Below, piece by piece: positions 1-4,740 of a stretch of 5,364 bases of DNA; the first letter of the stretch is position 1; each line of letters opens with the position of its first letter. Under the pieces are notes generated by a model. The model was not told the origin of the DNA, searched no databases, and worked only from the letters and a program-made list of their open reading frames with translations. This DNA comes from Candidatus Omnitrophota bacterium. Lineage in GTDB: Bacteria; Omnitrophota; Gorgyraeia; Gygaellales; JAHJCI01. The translations under genes were made by a program, and so were the position numbers. The stretch covers positions 1-5,364 of the forward strand of contig JADHWR010000073.1 of the NCBI GenBank assembly GCA_016783355.1. Reading direction: 5' to 3'.

Positions 1-1
1 C

Positions 2-280
2 GCGGCTGCCTGGGGTCAGGAGTCAATAAGTCAGGCGGCAATTGATATTATTATCTGTGCAGTTTATCGGCGGGTAACTGGAAAATATGGCCAACGGGGA
101 AGAAAGTATGTGCATATTGAAGGCGGGCACATAGCTCAGAATATTCATTTACAAGCAGTAGCTTTGGGTTTGGCTTCGGTTCCTATTGGTGCATTTAGCG
201 ATGATCAAGTAAAAACTATCCTATCGCTTCCTGCTGAGCATGAGCCTCTGTATATTATTCCTGTTGGCTACGCTGAGTAA
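2..280 (+). CDS. Nitroreductase / SagB-type dehydrogenase family protein, C-terminal part
   Basis: This is the last 92 residues of a gene that begins before the window. The frame is open from position 2 to the TAA at 278-280. The sequence shows the C-terminal half of the nitroreductase fold in its SagB-like form: EGGHIAQN near residues 40-47, then LQAVALGLASVPIGAF, then a closing LYIIPVGY strand. In this family the G-H-x-x-Q-N helix and the GL...PIGAF segment help shape the FMN and substrate pocket at the dimer interface. Members are FMN-dependent oxidoreductases; SagB relatives oxidise azolines in peptide natural products, but many stand-alone homologues have no known substrate. No peptide-modification partner is visible here, so the substrate cannot be named. 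The stop lies about 150 nt before waaA, and no clear + strand terminator separates them. Family assignment is firm; the SagB subtype is likely. Confidence 0.85.
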   Translation, partial: AAAWGQESISQAAIDIIICAVYRRVTGKYGQRGRKYVHIEGGHIAQNIHLQAVALGLASVPIGAFSDDQVKTILSLPAEHEPLYIIPVGYAE

Positions 281-284
281 ATTT

Positions 285-294
285 CTCTTAAGAG
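285..294. repeat. 10-bp perfect palindrome CTCTTAAGAG
   Basis: A perfect 10-bp palindrome lies five bases after the nitroreductase stop, followed by a run of six A at 296-301. It is the first of several small symmetric elements that fill the 281-429 spacer. It could be a protein-binding site or chance; nothing in the sequence decides. Confidence 0.4.
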
Positions 295-301
295 TAAAAA
301 A

Positions 302-339
302 GAGGGACACCCTCCCGATTAGCAAAAAGGATGTCCCTC
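302..339. repeat. REP-like inverted repeat (GAGGGACA...TGTCCCTC)
   Basis: The arms GAGGGACA (302-309) and TGTCCCTC (332-339) are exact reverse complements. They extend inward by CCT/AGG across one mismatch, giving 11 pairs in 12 positions around a 14-nt loop. On the + strand no U tract follows, so it is a poor terminator for the gene upstream. On the - strand the hairpin would be followed by TTTTTT (complement of 296-301), which is terminator-like, but no - strand gene is present to use it. GGATGTCCCT recurs at 403-412. From memory, GGGAC...GTCCC hairpins of this kind resemble REP-type repeats of the sort mobilised by Y1 (RAYT) transposases; that link is inference. Confidence 0.6.
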
Positions 340-355
340 AATGGGCAAAAAGGAT
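322..355. repeat. Direct repeat pair GCAAAAAGGAT
   Basis: The 11-mer GCAAAAAGGAT occurs at 322-332 and again at 345-355, offset by 23 nt. The first copy overlaps the loop and right arm of the REP-like hairpin, and both copies are followed by a GTCC within a few bases. This suggests that part of the hairpin unit was duplicated or that two related elements sit next to each other. Confidence 0.45.
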
Positions 356-357
356 AG

Positions 358-405
358 TCCACCGAAGCTCTACCATGGTATTATCTGCTGAAGAGCGAAG
401 GCGGA
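358..405. repeat. Imperfect inverted repeat with a CGAAG/CGAAG internal loop
   Basis: TCCACC (358-363) pairs with GGCGGA (400-405) with one A-C mismatch. GCTCT (367-371) pairs with AGAGC (392-396). Between the two helices sit opposing GAA (364-366) and GAA (397-399), a symmetric internal loop of the kind that can form sheared G-A pairs. The apical region contains a perfect 10-bp palindrome, TACCATGGTA (371-380). I recall elements with CCGAAGCT...AGCGAAGG as recurrent repeats in candidate-phylum genomes; this recall was not checked. The element lies between genes and overlaps no supported coding region. Confidence 0.5.
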
Positions 406-411
406 TGTCCC

Positions 412-429
412 TAATTAAACTAATTAAAG
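412..429 (+). repeat. Tandem 9-mer TAATTAAA(C/G) abutting the waaA start
   Basis: TAATTAAAC (412-420) is followed directly by TAATTAAAG (421-429), and the next base begins the waaA ATG. The tract is entirely AT except for one C and one G. It occupies the place where a Shine-Dalgarno sequence would be expected, and no good one is present. It could act as an unstructured, A/U-rich initiation enhancer or an upstream regulatory tract, or simply mark the edge of the repeat block. No clear -35/-10 promoter pair was recognised in 281-429. Confidence 0.4.
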
Positions 430-1749
430 ATGATGTTTCTATTGTATGATTTAATATTTATTATCTTTGTTATTGTTTATTTGCCTTACTTTCTGCTGAG
501 AAAAAAATTCCATCGGGGTTTTGTTCAACGCTTGGGAGTCTTACCGACTAGCCTGGAATTAGATCGACCGATTTGGATACATGCAGTGAGTGTGGGAGAG
601 GCCAAGGCCGCGGAGATTTTAGTTAAGCAATTACGACAGGTTTATCCGAAAAAGAAATTCATTCTTTCTACAGTAACTACCACCGGCAATAAGATTGTCC
701 ACAGTTTTAGATCGCAAGACGACTTTGTATTTTATCTGCCACTGGACCTAAGCTTTATTACTAAAGGGACGATCCGCAGGCTTCGCCCTTGCGTTTGCAT
801 TATTATGGAAACAGAAATCTGGCCAAATTTAATCACTCAGCTTAATAAGATGGGCGTACCTGTTATTTTAGTTAATGCACGCATTTCTGACCGCTCATTT
901 TTGGGCTATCGAATGATTAAGCCTTTACTTAAACCAATACTAAATAAAATAAATATTTTTTGCGTGCAGAGTGAGCGTGACGCGCAAAGATTATCTGTTT
1001 TGGGTGTTTCCTCTAATAAACTACAAATTACAGGAAATATGAAATTCGATTTTAAGGATTACACACCTGCCTGCCCTGCCTCGCCGGCAGGCGGGCGGCA
1101 GGCAGGGATTTTTGAGAGAGATTCCACAGATTATAAACTAAAATTGGGTTTAGAATCCGAAGAAAAACTATTTGTCGCGGGTAGTACCCATCAAGGCGAA
1201 GAGGAAATTATACTCAAAACATATAAGAAATTGCTAGATGATTTTCCTAACTTGAGGCTTTTAATTGCTCCTCGCCATCTTGAGCGTTCAGCTAAAGTAG
1301 AAAAATTGATTAGAAAATATGGCTTCTTGTGTATAAGATTTTCTCAGTCAAACTTATTATCTATTAGCCCTTCCTCGCGACCTGTTTTCATTTTGGATAC
1401 GATTGGCCAGCTTCTATCTTTTTTTGCTATTGCCGATATTGTTTTTGTGGGTGGAAGCTTGGTTAAGCGGGGTGGGCATAATATCTTGGAACCGGCATAT
1501 TTTTCAAAACCGATTCTCTTTGGGCCTTATATGTTTAATTTTCGCGACATAGGTGATTTGTTTTTGGCAGAAGGTGCAGCCCGTATGGTGTGCGGGCAGA
1601 CAGGGTTATTGGAGGAAATTAGATTTTTATTAAGCAATCCTTCTGAGCTTAAGGCGATGAGCAATAGAGCAAGGCAATTGGTTCTAGACAACCAGGGGGC
1701 AACCGAGAGGAATGTACAGAGAATATCTTTATTTATTGGCCACGGATAA
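430..1749 (+). CDS. waaA: 3-deoxy-D-manno-octulosonic acid (Kdo) transferase
   Basis: WaaA (KdtA, family GT30) transfers Kdo from CMP-Kdo to the lipid A precursor at the inner face of the cytoplasmic membrane. Residues 3-23 form an N-terminal membrane anchor. The N-terminal Rossmann domain shows IHAVSVGEAKAAE (50-62), whose Glu57 matches the family's catalytic base, then STVTTTG (80-86), METEIWPN (126-133) and VNARISDRS (148-156). The C-terminal CMP-Kdo domain shows QITGNMKFD (199-207), VAGSTHQGEE (249-258), APRHLER (280-286) and GGSLVKRGGHNILEPA (341-356). At 439 residues it is slightly longer than the usual 420-430; the excess matches a GC-rich palindromic insertion encoding ACPASPAGGRQAG (214-226) between domains. 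Two adjacent ATGs (430, 433) are possible starts and neither has a clear Shine-Dalgarno. How many Kdo units it adds cannot be read from sequence. The 3' end overlaps lpxK by 38 nt. Confidence 0.95.
   Translation: MMFLLYDLIFIIFVIVYLPYFLLRKKFHRGFVQRLGVLPTSLELDRPIWIHAVSVGEAKAAEILVKQLRQVYPKKKFILSTVTTTGNKIVHSFRSQDDFVFYLPLDLSFITKGTIRRLRPCVCIIMETEIWPNLITQLNKMGVPVILVNARISDRSFLGYRMIKPLLKPILNKINIFCVQSERDAQRLSVLGVSSNKLQITGNMKFDFKDYTPACPASPAGGRQAGIFERDSTDYKLKLGLESEEKLFVAGSTHQGEEEIILKTYKKLLDDFPNLRLLIAPRHLERSAKVEKLIRKYGFLCIRFSQSNLLSISPSSRPVFILDTIGQLLSFFAIADIVFVGGSLVKRGGHNILEPAYFSKPILFGPYMFNFRDIGDLFLAEGAARMVCGQTGLLEEIRFLLSNPSELKAMSNRARQLVLDNQGATERNVQRISLFIGHG
1066..1106. repeat. GC-rich nested palindromic element inserted in waaA
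   Basis: The outer arms CCTGCCTGCC (1066-1075) and GGCAGGCAGG (1097-1106) are perfect 10-bp reverse complements. Inside, CCTGCC (1075-1080) can pair with GGCAGG (1086-1091), and GCCGGC (1083-1088) is itself a palindrome, so alternative nested hairpins are possible. The tract 1066-1107 is 35/42 G+C, against AT-rich flanks. It contains no stop triplet in any frame on either strand and is read through as residues within ACPASPAGGRQAG of WaaA. It lies between GNMKFDF and the VAGSTH motif, where family members need no conserved residues. A transposable or copy-and-paste palindromic repeat tolerated in a linker is the likeliest explanation. Confidence 0.8.
1694..1699 (+). promoter_or_regulatory. 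Likely Shine-Dalgarno for lpxK (AGGGGG), inside waaA
   Basis: AGGGGG ends 12 nt before the ATG at 1712, a slightly long spacer. A second purine run, GAGAGG (1705-1710), is only one base from the ATG and too close to work in the usual way. Together with the conserved-looking N-terminus MYREYLYLLATDKKRG, this supports 1712 over the in-frame TTG at 1736. Initiation inside the end of waaA suggests translational coupling. Confidence 0.45.
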
Positions 1750-2806
1750 AAAGCGGGGATTTATCGCCGGTATTTTAAAAATCTTTTTATTGATTCTTTC
1801 TTTATTTTATGGCCTGGTTGTAAGAATTTTATCGTTTATTTACCTGGTTAAGCCATATCGTTTAAATTGCAAGGTGATCAGCATAGGCAACATTACCTTG
1901 GGTGGAACAGGTAAGACCCCCTTGGTTGAGTTCCTAGCATTAAAATTAAAAGAGCAAGGGCATAGGGTTGCTGTTTTAAGCAGAGGTTATAAAAGACTCG
2001 ATACTCGATATTCGATGCTCGATGCTCGATGCGAAACCATGGGTGATGAACCGTATATGTTAAGCAGGAATTTAGAAAATGTCTCGGTGATTGTTGATAA
2101 AAATAGAATTAGCGCAGCAAAAAAGGCAATCCGGGATTATCAGGTTGATGCCGTTATTTTAGATGACGGCTTTCAGCAATGGAGGATAAAAAAGGATTTG
2201 GATATTGTGACTATCGATGCTGCCCATCCTTGGACAAATTCAGCCGTTCTTCCCCGGGGAATTTTACGCGAGCCTTTATCCTCTTTAGCGCGCGCTCATA
2301 TTTTTGTCTTAACCAAGGTGAATCTTAACCCGGATAATCAGGATATCAAGGAATTATTAAAGGGGATTAATCCCCGTGCTTTAATTGTTGAGGCAATTCA
2401 TAAGCCAGTTGGTTTTTACAAATTTGGTGAGGTTCGTGATAATTTATTAAGCCCCGATGAATTTACCGGAGAAAAAGTAAGTTTAGTTTGCGGGATTGCG
2501 GACCCTGAGTCGTTTGAGAAGCTGATCAGTAAATTAGGGATAGAAACCACTTTATCCTTTAAATTTCCAGATCATTATATTTATTCTGAAGAGGATCTAA
2601 ATAAGATTATCTGTGATTCAAGGCAAAACGGCATCAATAAGATTATCACTACGGAAAAAGATTCTGTGCGATTGCTTGCTATGGACTATAGACTACCTGC
2701 CCTGAGCTTAGTCGAAGGGTGGACTATGGATTGTTATGTCTTGCGTATTAAATTAGAGGTACTCCAGGATGAGATATTCATTAAGCGAATACATTCTCTA
2801 TTTTAA
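1712..2806 (+). CDS. lpxK: Tetraacyldisaccharide 4'-kinase
   Basis: LpxK uses ATP to phosphorylate the 4' position of tetraacyldisaccharide 1-phosphate, giving lipid IVA at the inner membrane. Residues about 17-46 are a hydrophobic membrane-associating helix. SIGNITLGGTGKTP (57-70) is the P-loop, and LSRGYKR (89-95) and MGDEPYML (110-117) follow it as in the family. VILDDGFQ (148-155) carries the acidic residues around the active site, LPRGILREP (180-188) is conserved, FPDHY (285-289) contains the family histidine, and TTEKDSVRL (313-321) is the late conserved motif. At 364 residues it is longer than typical members (about 315-350). The excess coincides with two repeat-derived inserts, around residues 96-107 and 325-340, each between conserved motifs. 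All visible catalytic motifs are intact, so the enzyme is probably active. It overlaps both neighbours by 38 nt, implying co-transcription and coupled translation. Confidence 0.95.
   Translation: MYREYLYLLATDKKRGFIAGILKIFLLILSLFYGLVVRILSFIYLVKPYRLNCKVISIGNITLGGTGKTPLVEFLALKLKEQGHRVAVLSRGYKRLDTRYSMLDARCETMGDEPYMLSRNLENVSVIVDKNRISAAKKAIRDYQVDAVILDDGFQQWRIKKDLDIVTIDAAHPWTNSAVLPRGILREPLSSLARAHIFVLTKVNLNPDNQDIKELLKGINPRALIVEAIHKPVGFYKFGEVRDNLLSPDEFTGEKVSLVCGIADPESFEKLISKLGIETTLSFKFPDHYIYSEEDLNKIICDSRQNGINKIITTEKDSVRLLAMDYRLPALSLVEGWTMDCYVLRIKLEVLQDEIFIKRIHSLF
1996..2030. repeat. Tandem heptamer array (R-Y-TCGAT) x5 in lpxK
   Basis: Five consecutive 7-nt units are seen: ACTCGAT, ACTCGAT, ATTCGAT, GCTCGAT and GCTCGAT, from 1996 to 2030. 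A sixth begins with GC at 2031 and then diverges. Each unit contains the palindrome TCGA. No stop triplet occurs on either strand in any frame. The array encodes roughly residues 96-106 (LDTRYSMLDAR) of LpxK, between SRGYKR and ETMGDEPYM, two motifs that normally sit close together. A heptamer read in triplets gives a 7-residue protein period, visible as LDTRYSM then LDARCET. Confidence 0.85.
2683..2734. repeat. Heptamer array (RGACTAT-like) in lpxK, split by a 24-nt element
   Basis: Units GGACTAT (2683-2689) and AGACTAC (2690-2696) lie before, and GGACTAT (2721-2727) and the diverged GGATTGT (2728-2734) after, a 24-nt stretch at 2697-2720. Deleting those 24 nt restores a continuous 7-nt register. 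TGGACTAT thus flanks the insert as a direct repeat (2682-2689, 2720-2727). The whole tract is translated as about residues 325-341 of LpxK, after the TEKDSVRL motif and before the last beta strand. Confidence 0.65.
2700..2719. repeat. CCCTGAGC...GTCGAAGGG short palindrome-like element in lpxK
   Basis: CCCT (2700-2703) pairs with AGGG (2716-2719). The inner part, GAGC...GTCGA, is only partly symmetric, with opposing G-A/A-G positions as in sheared-pair internal loops. The element carries TGA (2703-2705) and TAG (2709-2711), both in a frame that is not used, so the gene reads through as PALSLVEG. I recall CCCTGAGC..AGTCGAAGGG as a short repeat common in many environmental genomes. That is memory, not a search result. 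Confidence 0.6.
2755..2760 (+). promoter_or_regulatory. Shine-Dalgarno for the acyltransferase/ELM1 gene (AGAGGT), inside lpxK
   Basis: AGAGGT ends 8 nt before the ATG at 2769, a near-ideal spacing. This supports the start inside the end of lpxK rather than a later one, and fits translational coupling between the two genes. Confidence 0.55.
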
Positions 2807-4715
2807 CCTTAAGCTTATCGCAATAATATTTCAGGCCTTGCCATTAGAGCTTGCTTTATTTATTGGTAGGATTTTAGGAATTTTTATCTATAGTTTTAAT
2901 TTTAAACGTAAGAGGATTGCCTATCGTAATCTGCGCATTGCTTTAGCGGGAGAATATCCGCCCCCCCAGTTAAAAGCAATTCTGAAAAAGAATTATGAGA
3001 ATTTTGGGATGAATATAGCAGAGACCTTGAGGCTCTCTAAGGTTAATCAGGCTTATATTAATCGCTATATCAAGATCAGGGGAAAAGAGAATTTAGACAA
3101 CGCCTTGAAGAATCAAAATGGGACAATTATTCTGGGATCACATTTTGGCAGTTGGGAGATTTGTTTTGCGGTCGCAGGAATCTTAGGATACCCTTTTTGT
3201 ATTTTCGCTGAAGAGCAAATAAAGAATCCTCTTCTGGATAGATTCCTGCAACAGGTGCGCCAGAAGCATGGTACCAGTGTTTTGAAGGTAGACGAACAGC
3301 TTCGTCAGGTTATTAGGGCTTTGCAAGAGAAGAAGTTTGTGGGAATAGTTATTGACCATGGGATAAGGCGGGGGATGTTGGTTAATTTCTTTGGCAGAAA
3401 GGCACAGGCCTCTGCTACGGCAATTAGAATCAGCCTTAAATTTGATGTGCCAATTTTAATTGGTTATATTCGAAGAGTTAAGGGCGCTGAACATGAGTTG
3501 GTGATTTTGCCTCCTTTTGCAATGAGACAGACGGGTAATTTTAAGGAGGATATAATTACTAATTTAGAGACAGCTAACAGGATCGTTGAGGATTATATTG
3601 CTAAGCAACCTGAGCAGTATCTCTGGTCTTATAAACGCTTTAAATATAGCAGCCAGCGCAATATTTTACTTTTGCATGATGGCAAGGCAGGTCACTTAAG
3701 GCAGATTCAGGCAATATTAGGCATAATTTCAGAGGAAGCAAAGAAAAGGCAATTAGAAATTAAGACAAAGGAGGTTAAGGTAGAATTTAAAAGTAAGCGA
3801 TCTTCAATATTACAGACTCTTAGCGTAATGTTGGCGGACCGTAGTCGATGTCCGGGTTGCCTTCGCTGCTTTAAGCAATTTTTAAAGCCACCTGTTTTTG
3901 AAGAGTTGCAGTCCTATTTTGCTGATATAGTTATCTCTTGTGGTTCATCAGCCGCCGCGGTCAATTTCGTAATCGCAAATGAAAATCAGGCAAAATCCGT
4001 TATTTTGATGAGGCCAGGGTCTTTAAGTACAAAGAAGTTTAACCTGGTGATTATGCCTCGTCACGATAATCCACCCAAGAGGGATAATATTATCCAGACC
4101 TCGGGCGCGTTGAATTTGATTAACGAGAGATATCTGGAAACTCAAGAGTCAAGACTCAAAAGCCAGGGTGTTAATGTCGATAGAAAGATGGTTTTGGGGT
4201 TATTCCTCGGCGGGGATACAAAGAGATTCAGGTTAAAGGTAGATTTATTAAAAGTAATAATTCCTCAGATAAAGGTCTTTTTAGAGAAGCACGATGCCCA
4301 GATTTTGATTACGACCTCCAGGCGGACAAGTTCCCAGATTGAGCGCTTAGTTAAACAAGAATTCAGCAATTATCGCCGTTGCAAATTATTAGTTATTGCT
4401 AATGAAAAGAATATCCCTGAGGCAGTAGGCGGTATTTTAGGTTTAAGTAAAATAGTGATTGTTTCTCCGGAAAGTATATCCATGATTTCTGAGGCCGCTA
4501 GTTCCGGAAAATATGTGATAATTTTCGGTCCGCAGACGAATATTGGCCGTCGGCTTCATCGATTCCTCCAGCACTTGGTTCAGGAGAAATATGTTTATTT
4601 AACAGATAACTCTTCGATATCTAAGGTTTTGGAAGAGATTGTTACCTTGAGACCAGAGATTGTGAAATTGCAAGATGGCTTACGGATTAAAGAAGCCTTA
4701 TCAAAGCTACTTTAG
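2769..4715 (+). CDS. Fusion: LpxL/HtrB-family lipid A acyltransferase + ELM1-like domain
   Basis: Two complete domains are joined in one 648-residue protein. Residues 1-293 are a lipid A late acyltransferase (LpxL/HtrB/LpxM family): an N-terminal membrane helix (about 13-45), the HX4E motif SHFGSWE with His125 and Glu130, VIDHG (194-198), NFFGRKA (206-212), and the closing QYLWSYKRFK (283-292). This domain moves an acyl chain from acyl-ACP to a lipid A hydroxyacyl group. Residues 297-648 match the ELM1-like family (mitochondrial fission ELM1, formerly DUF1022): LLLHDGKAGHLRQ (300-312), VISCGSSAAAVN (388-399), GLFLGGDTKRF (477-487), TTSRRT (515-520) and VSPESISMISEAASSGK (565-581). The last pattern resembles the nucleotide-sugar site of GT-B glycosyltransferases. 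Bacterial ELM1 proteins have no settled function; placement here suggests an envelope glycan role (inference). A CPGCLRC cluster sits at 361-367. The domains meet with almost no linker. Confidence 0.88.
   Translation: MRYSLSEYILYFNLKLIAIIFQALPLELALFIGRILGIFIYSFNFKRKRIAYRNLRIALAGEYPPPQLKAILKKNYENFGMNIAETLRLSKVNQAYINRYIKIRGKENLDNALKNQNGTIILGSHFGSWEICFAVAGILGYPFCIFAEEQIKNPLLDRFLQQVRQKHGTSVLKVDEQLRQVIRALQEKKFVGIVIDHGIRRGMLVNFFGRKAQASATAIRISLKFDVPILIGYIRRVKGAEHELVILPPFAMRQTGNFKEDIITNLETANRIVEDYIAKQPEQYLWSYKRFKYSSQRNILLLHDGKAGHLRQIQAILGIISEEAKKRQLEIKTKEVKVEFKSKRSSILQTLSVMLADRSRCPGCLRCFKQFLKPPVFEELQSYFADIVISCGSSAAAVNFVIANENQAKSVILMRPGSLSTKKFNLVIMPRHDNPPKRDNIIQTSGALNLINERYLETQESRLKSQGVNVDRKMVLGLFLGGDTKRFRLKVDLLKVIIPQIKVFLEKHDAQILITTSRRTSSQIERLVKQEFSNYRRCKLLVIANEKNIPEAVGGILGLSKIVIVSPESISMISEAASSGKYVIIFGPQTNIGRRLHRFLQHLVQEKYVYLTDNSSISKVLEEIVTLRPEIVKLQDGLRIKEALSKLL
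4140..4167. repeat. Short heptamer run (A-S-TCAA-R) in the ELM1-like domain
   Basis: ACTCAAG (4140-4146), AGTCAAG (4147-4153) and ACTCAAA (4154-4160) form a 7-nt tandem run; AGCCAGG (4161-4167) may be a decayed fourth unit. It encodes TQESRLKSQG (458-467) of the fusion protein, a hydrophilic stretch between the NLINERYLE helix and the VLGLFLGGD strand. The repeat is weaker than those in lpxK, so chance similarity is possible, but the 7-nt period is the same. Confidence 0.5.
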
Positions 4716-4727
4716 GAGAGGGAAGGT

Positions 4728-4733
4728 AAGGGA
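4728..4733 (+). promoter_or_regulatory. Shine-Dalgarno for the GT4 glycosyltransferase (AAGGGA)
   Basis: AAGGGA ends 7 nt before the ATG at 4741 and favours it over the in-frame ATG at 4756. The whole 25-nt spacer is purine-rich. A further AGGAG (4714-4718) overlaps the preceding stop but is 22 nt from the ATG, too far for direct use. No terminator or promoter was seen in the spacer, so the gene is probably in the same operon. Confidence 0.55.
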
Positions 4734-4740
4734 AATTTTG

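Noticed and set aside
240..449. Open frame of 69 codons (MSLCILFLLATLSKF...) spanning the spacer
   Set aside because: It overlaps the nitroreductase end in another frame, runs through the stacked repeats and ends inside waaA. It has no recognisable domain and no convincing ribosome binding site.
2600..2647. 12-bp direct repeat AATAAGATTATC at 2600-2611 and 2636-2647 in lpxK
   Set aside because: Both copies encode NKII in ordinary LpxK sequence, 36 nt apart and in frame. Low-complexity codon choice explains it, and there is no insertion relative to the family.
2961..2967. C7 homopolymer as a possible frameshift or slippage site
   Set aside because: The reading frame is intact on both sides and the acyltransferase motifs continue in the same frame, so there is no sign of a frameshift.
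3835..3854. CGGAC...GTCCG small inverted repeat in the fusion gene
   Set aside because: Only 5 bp arms with a 10-nt loop inside normal-looking coding sequence; not above chance.
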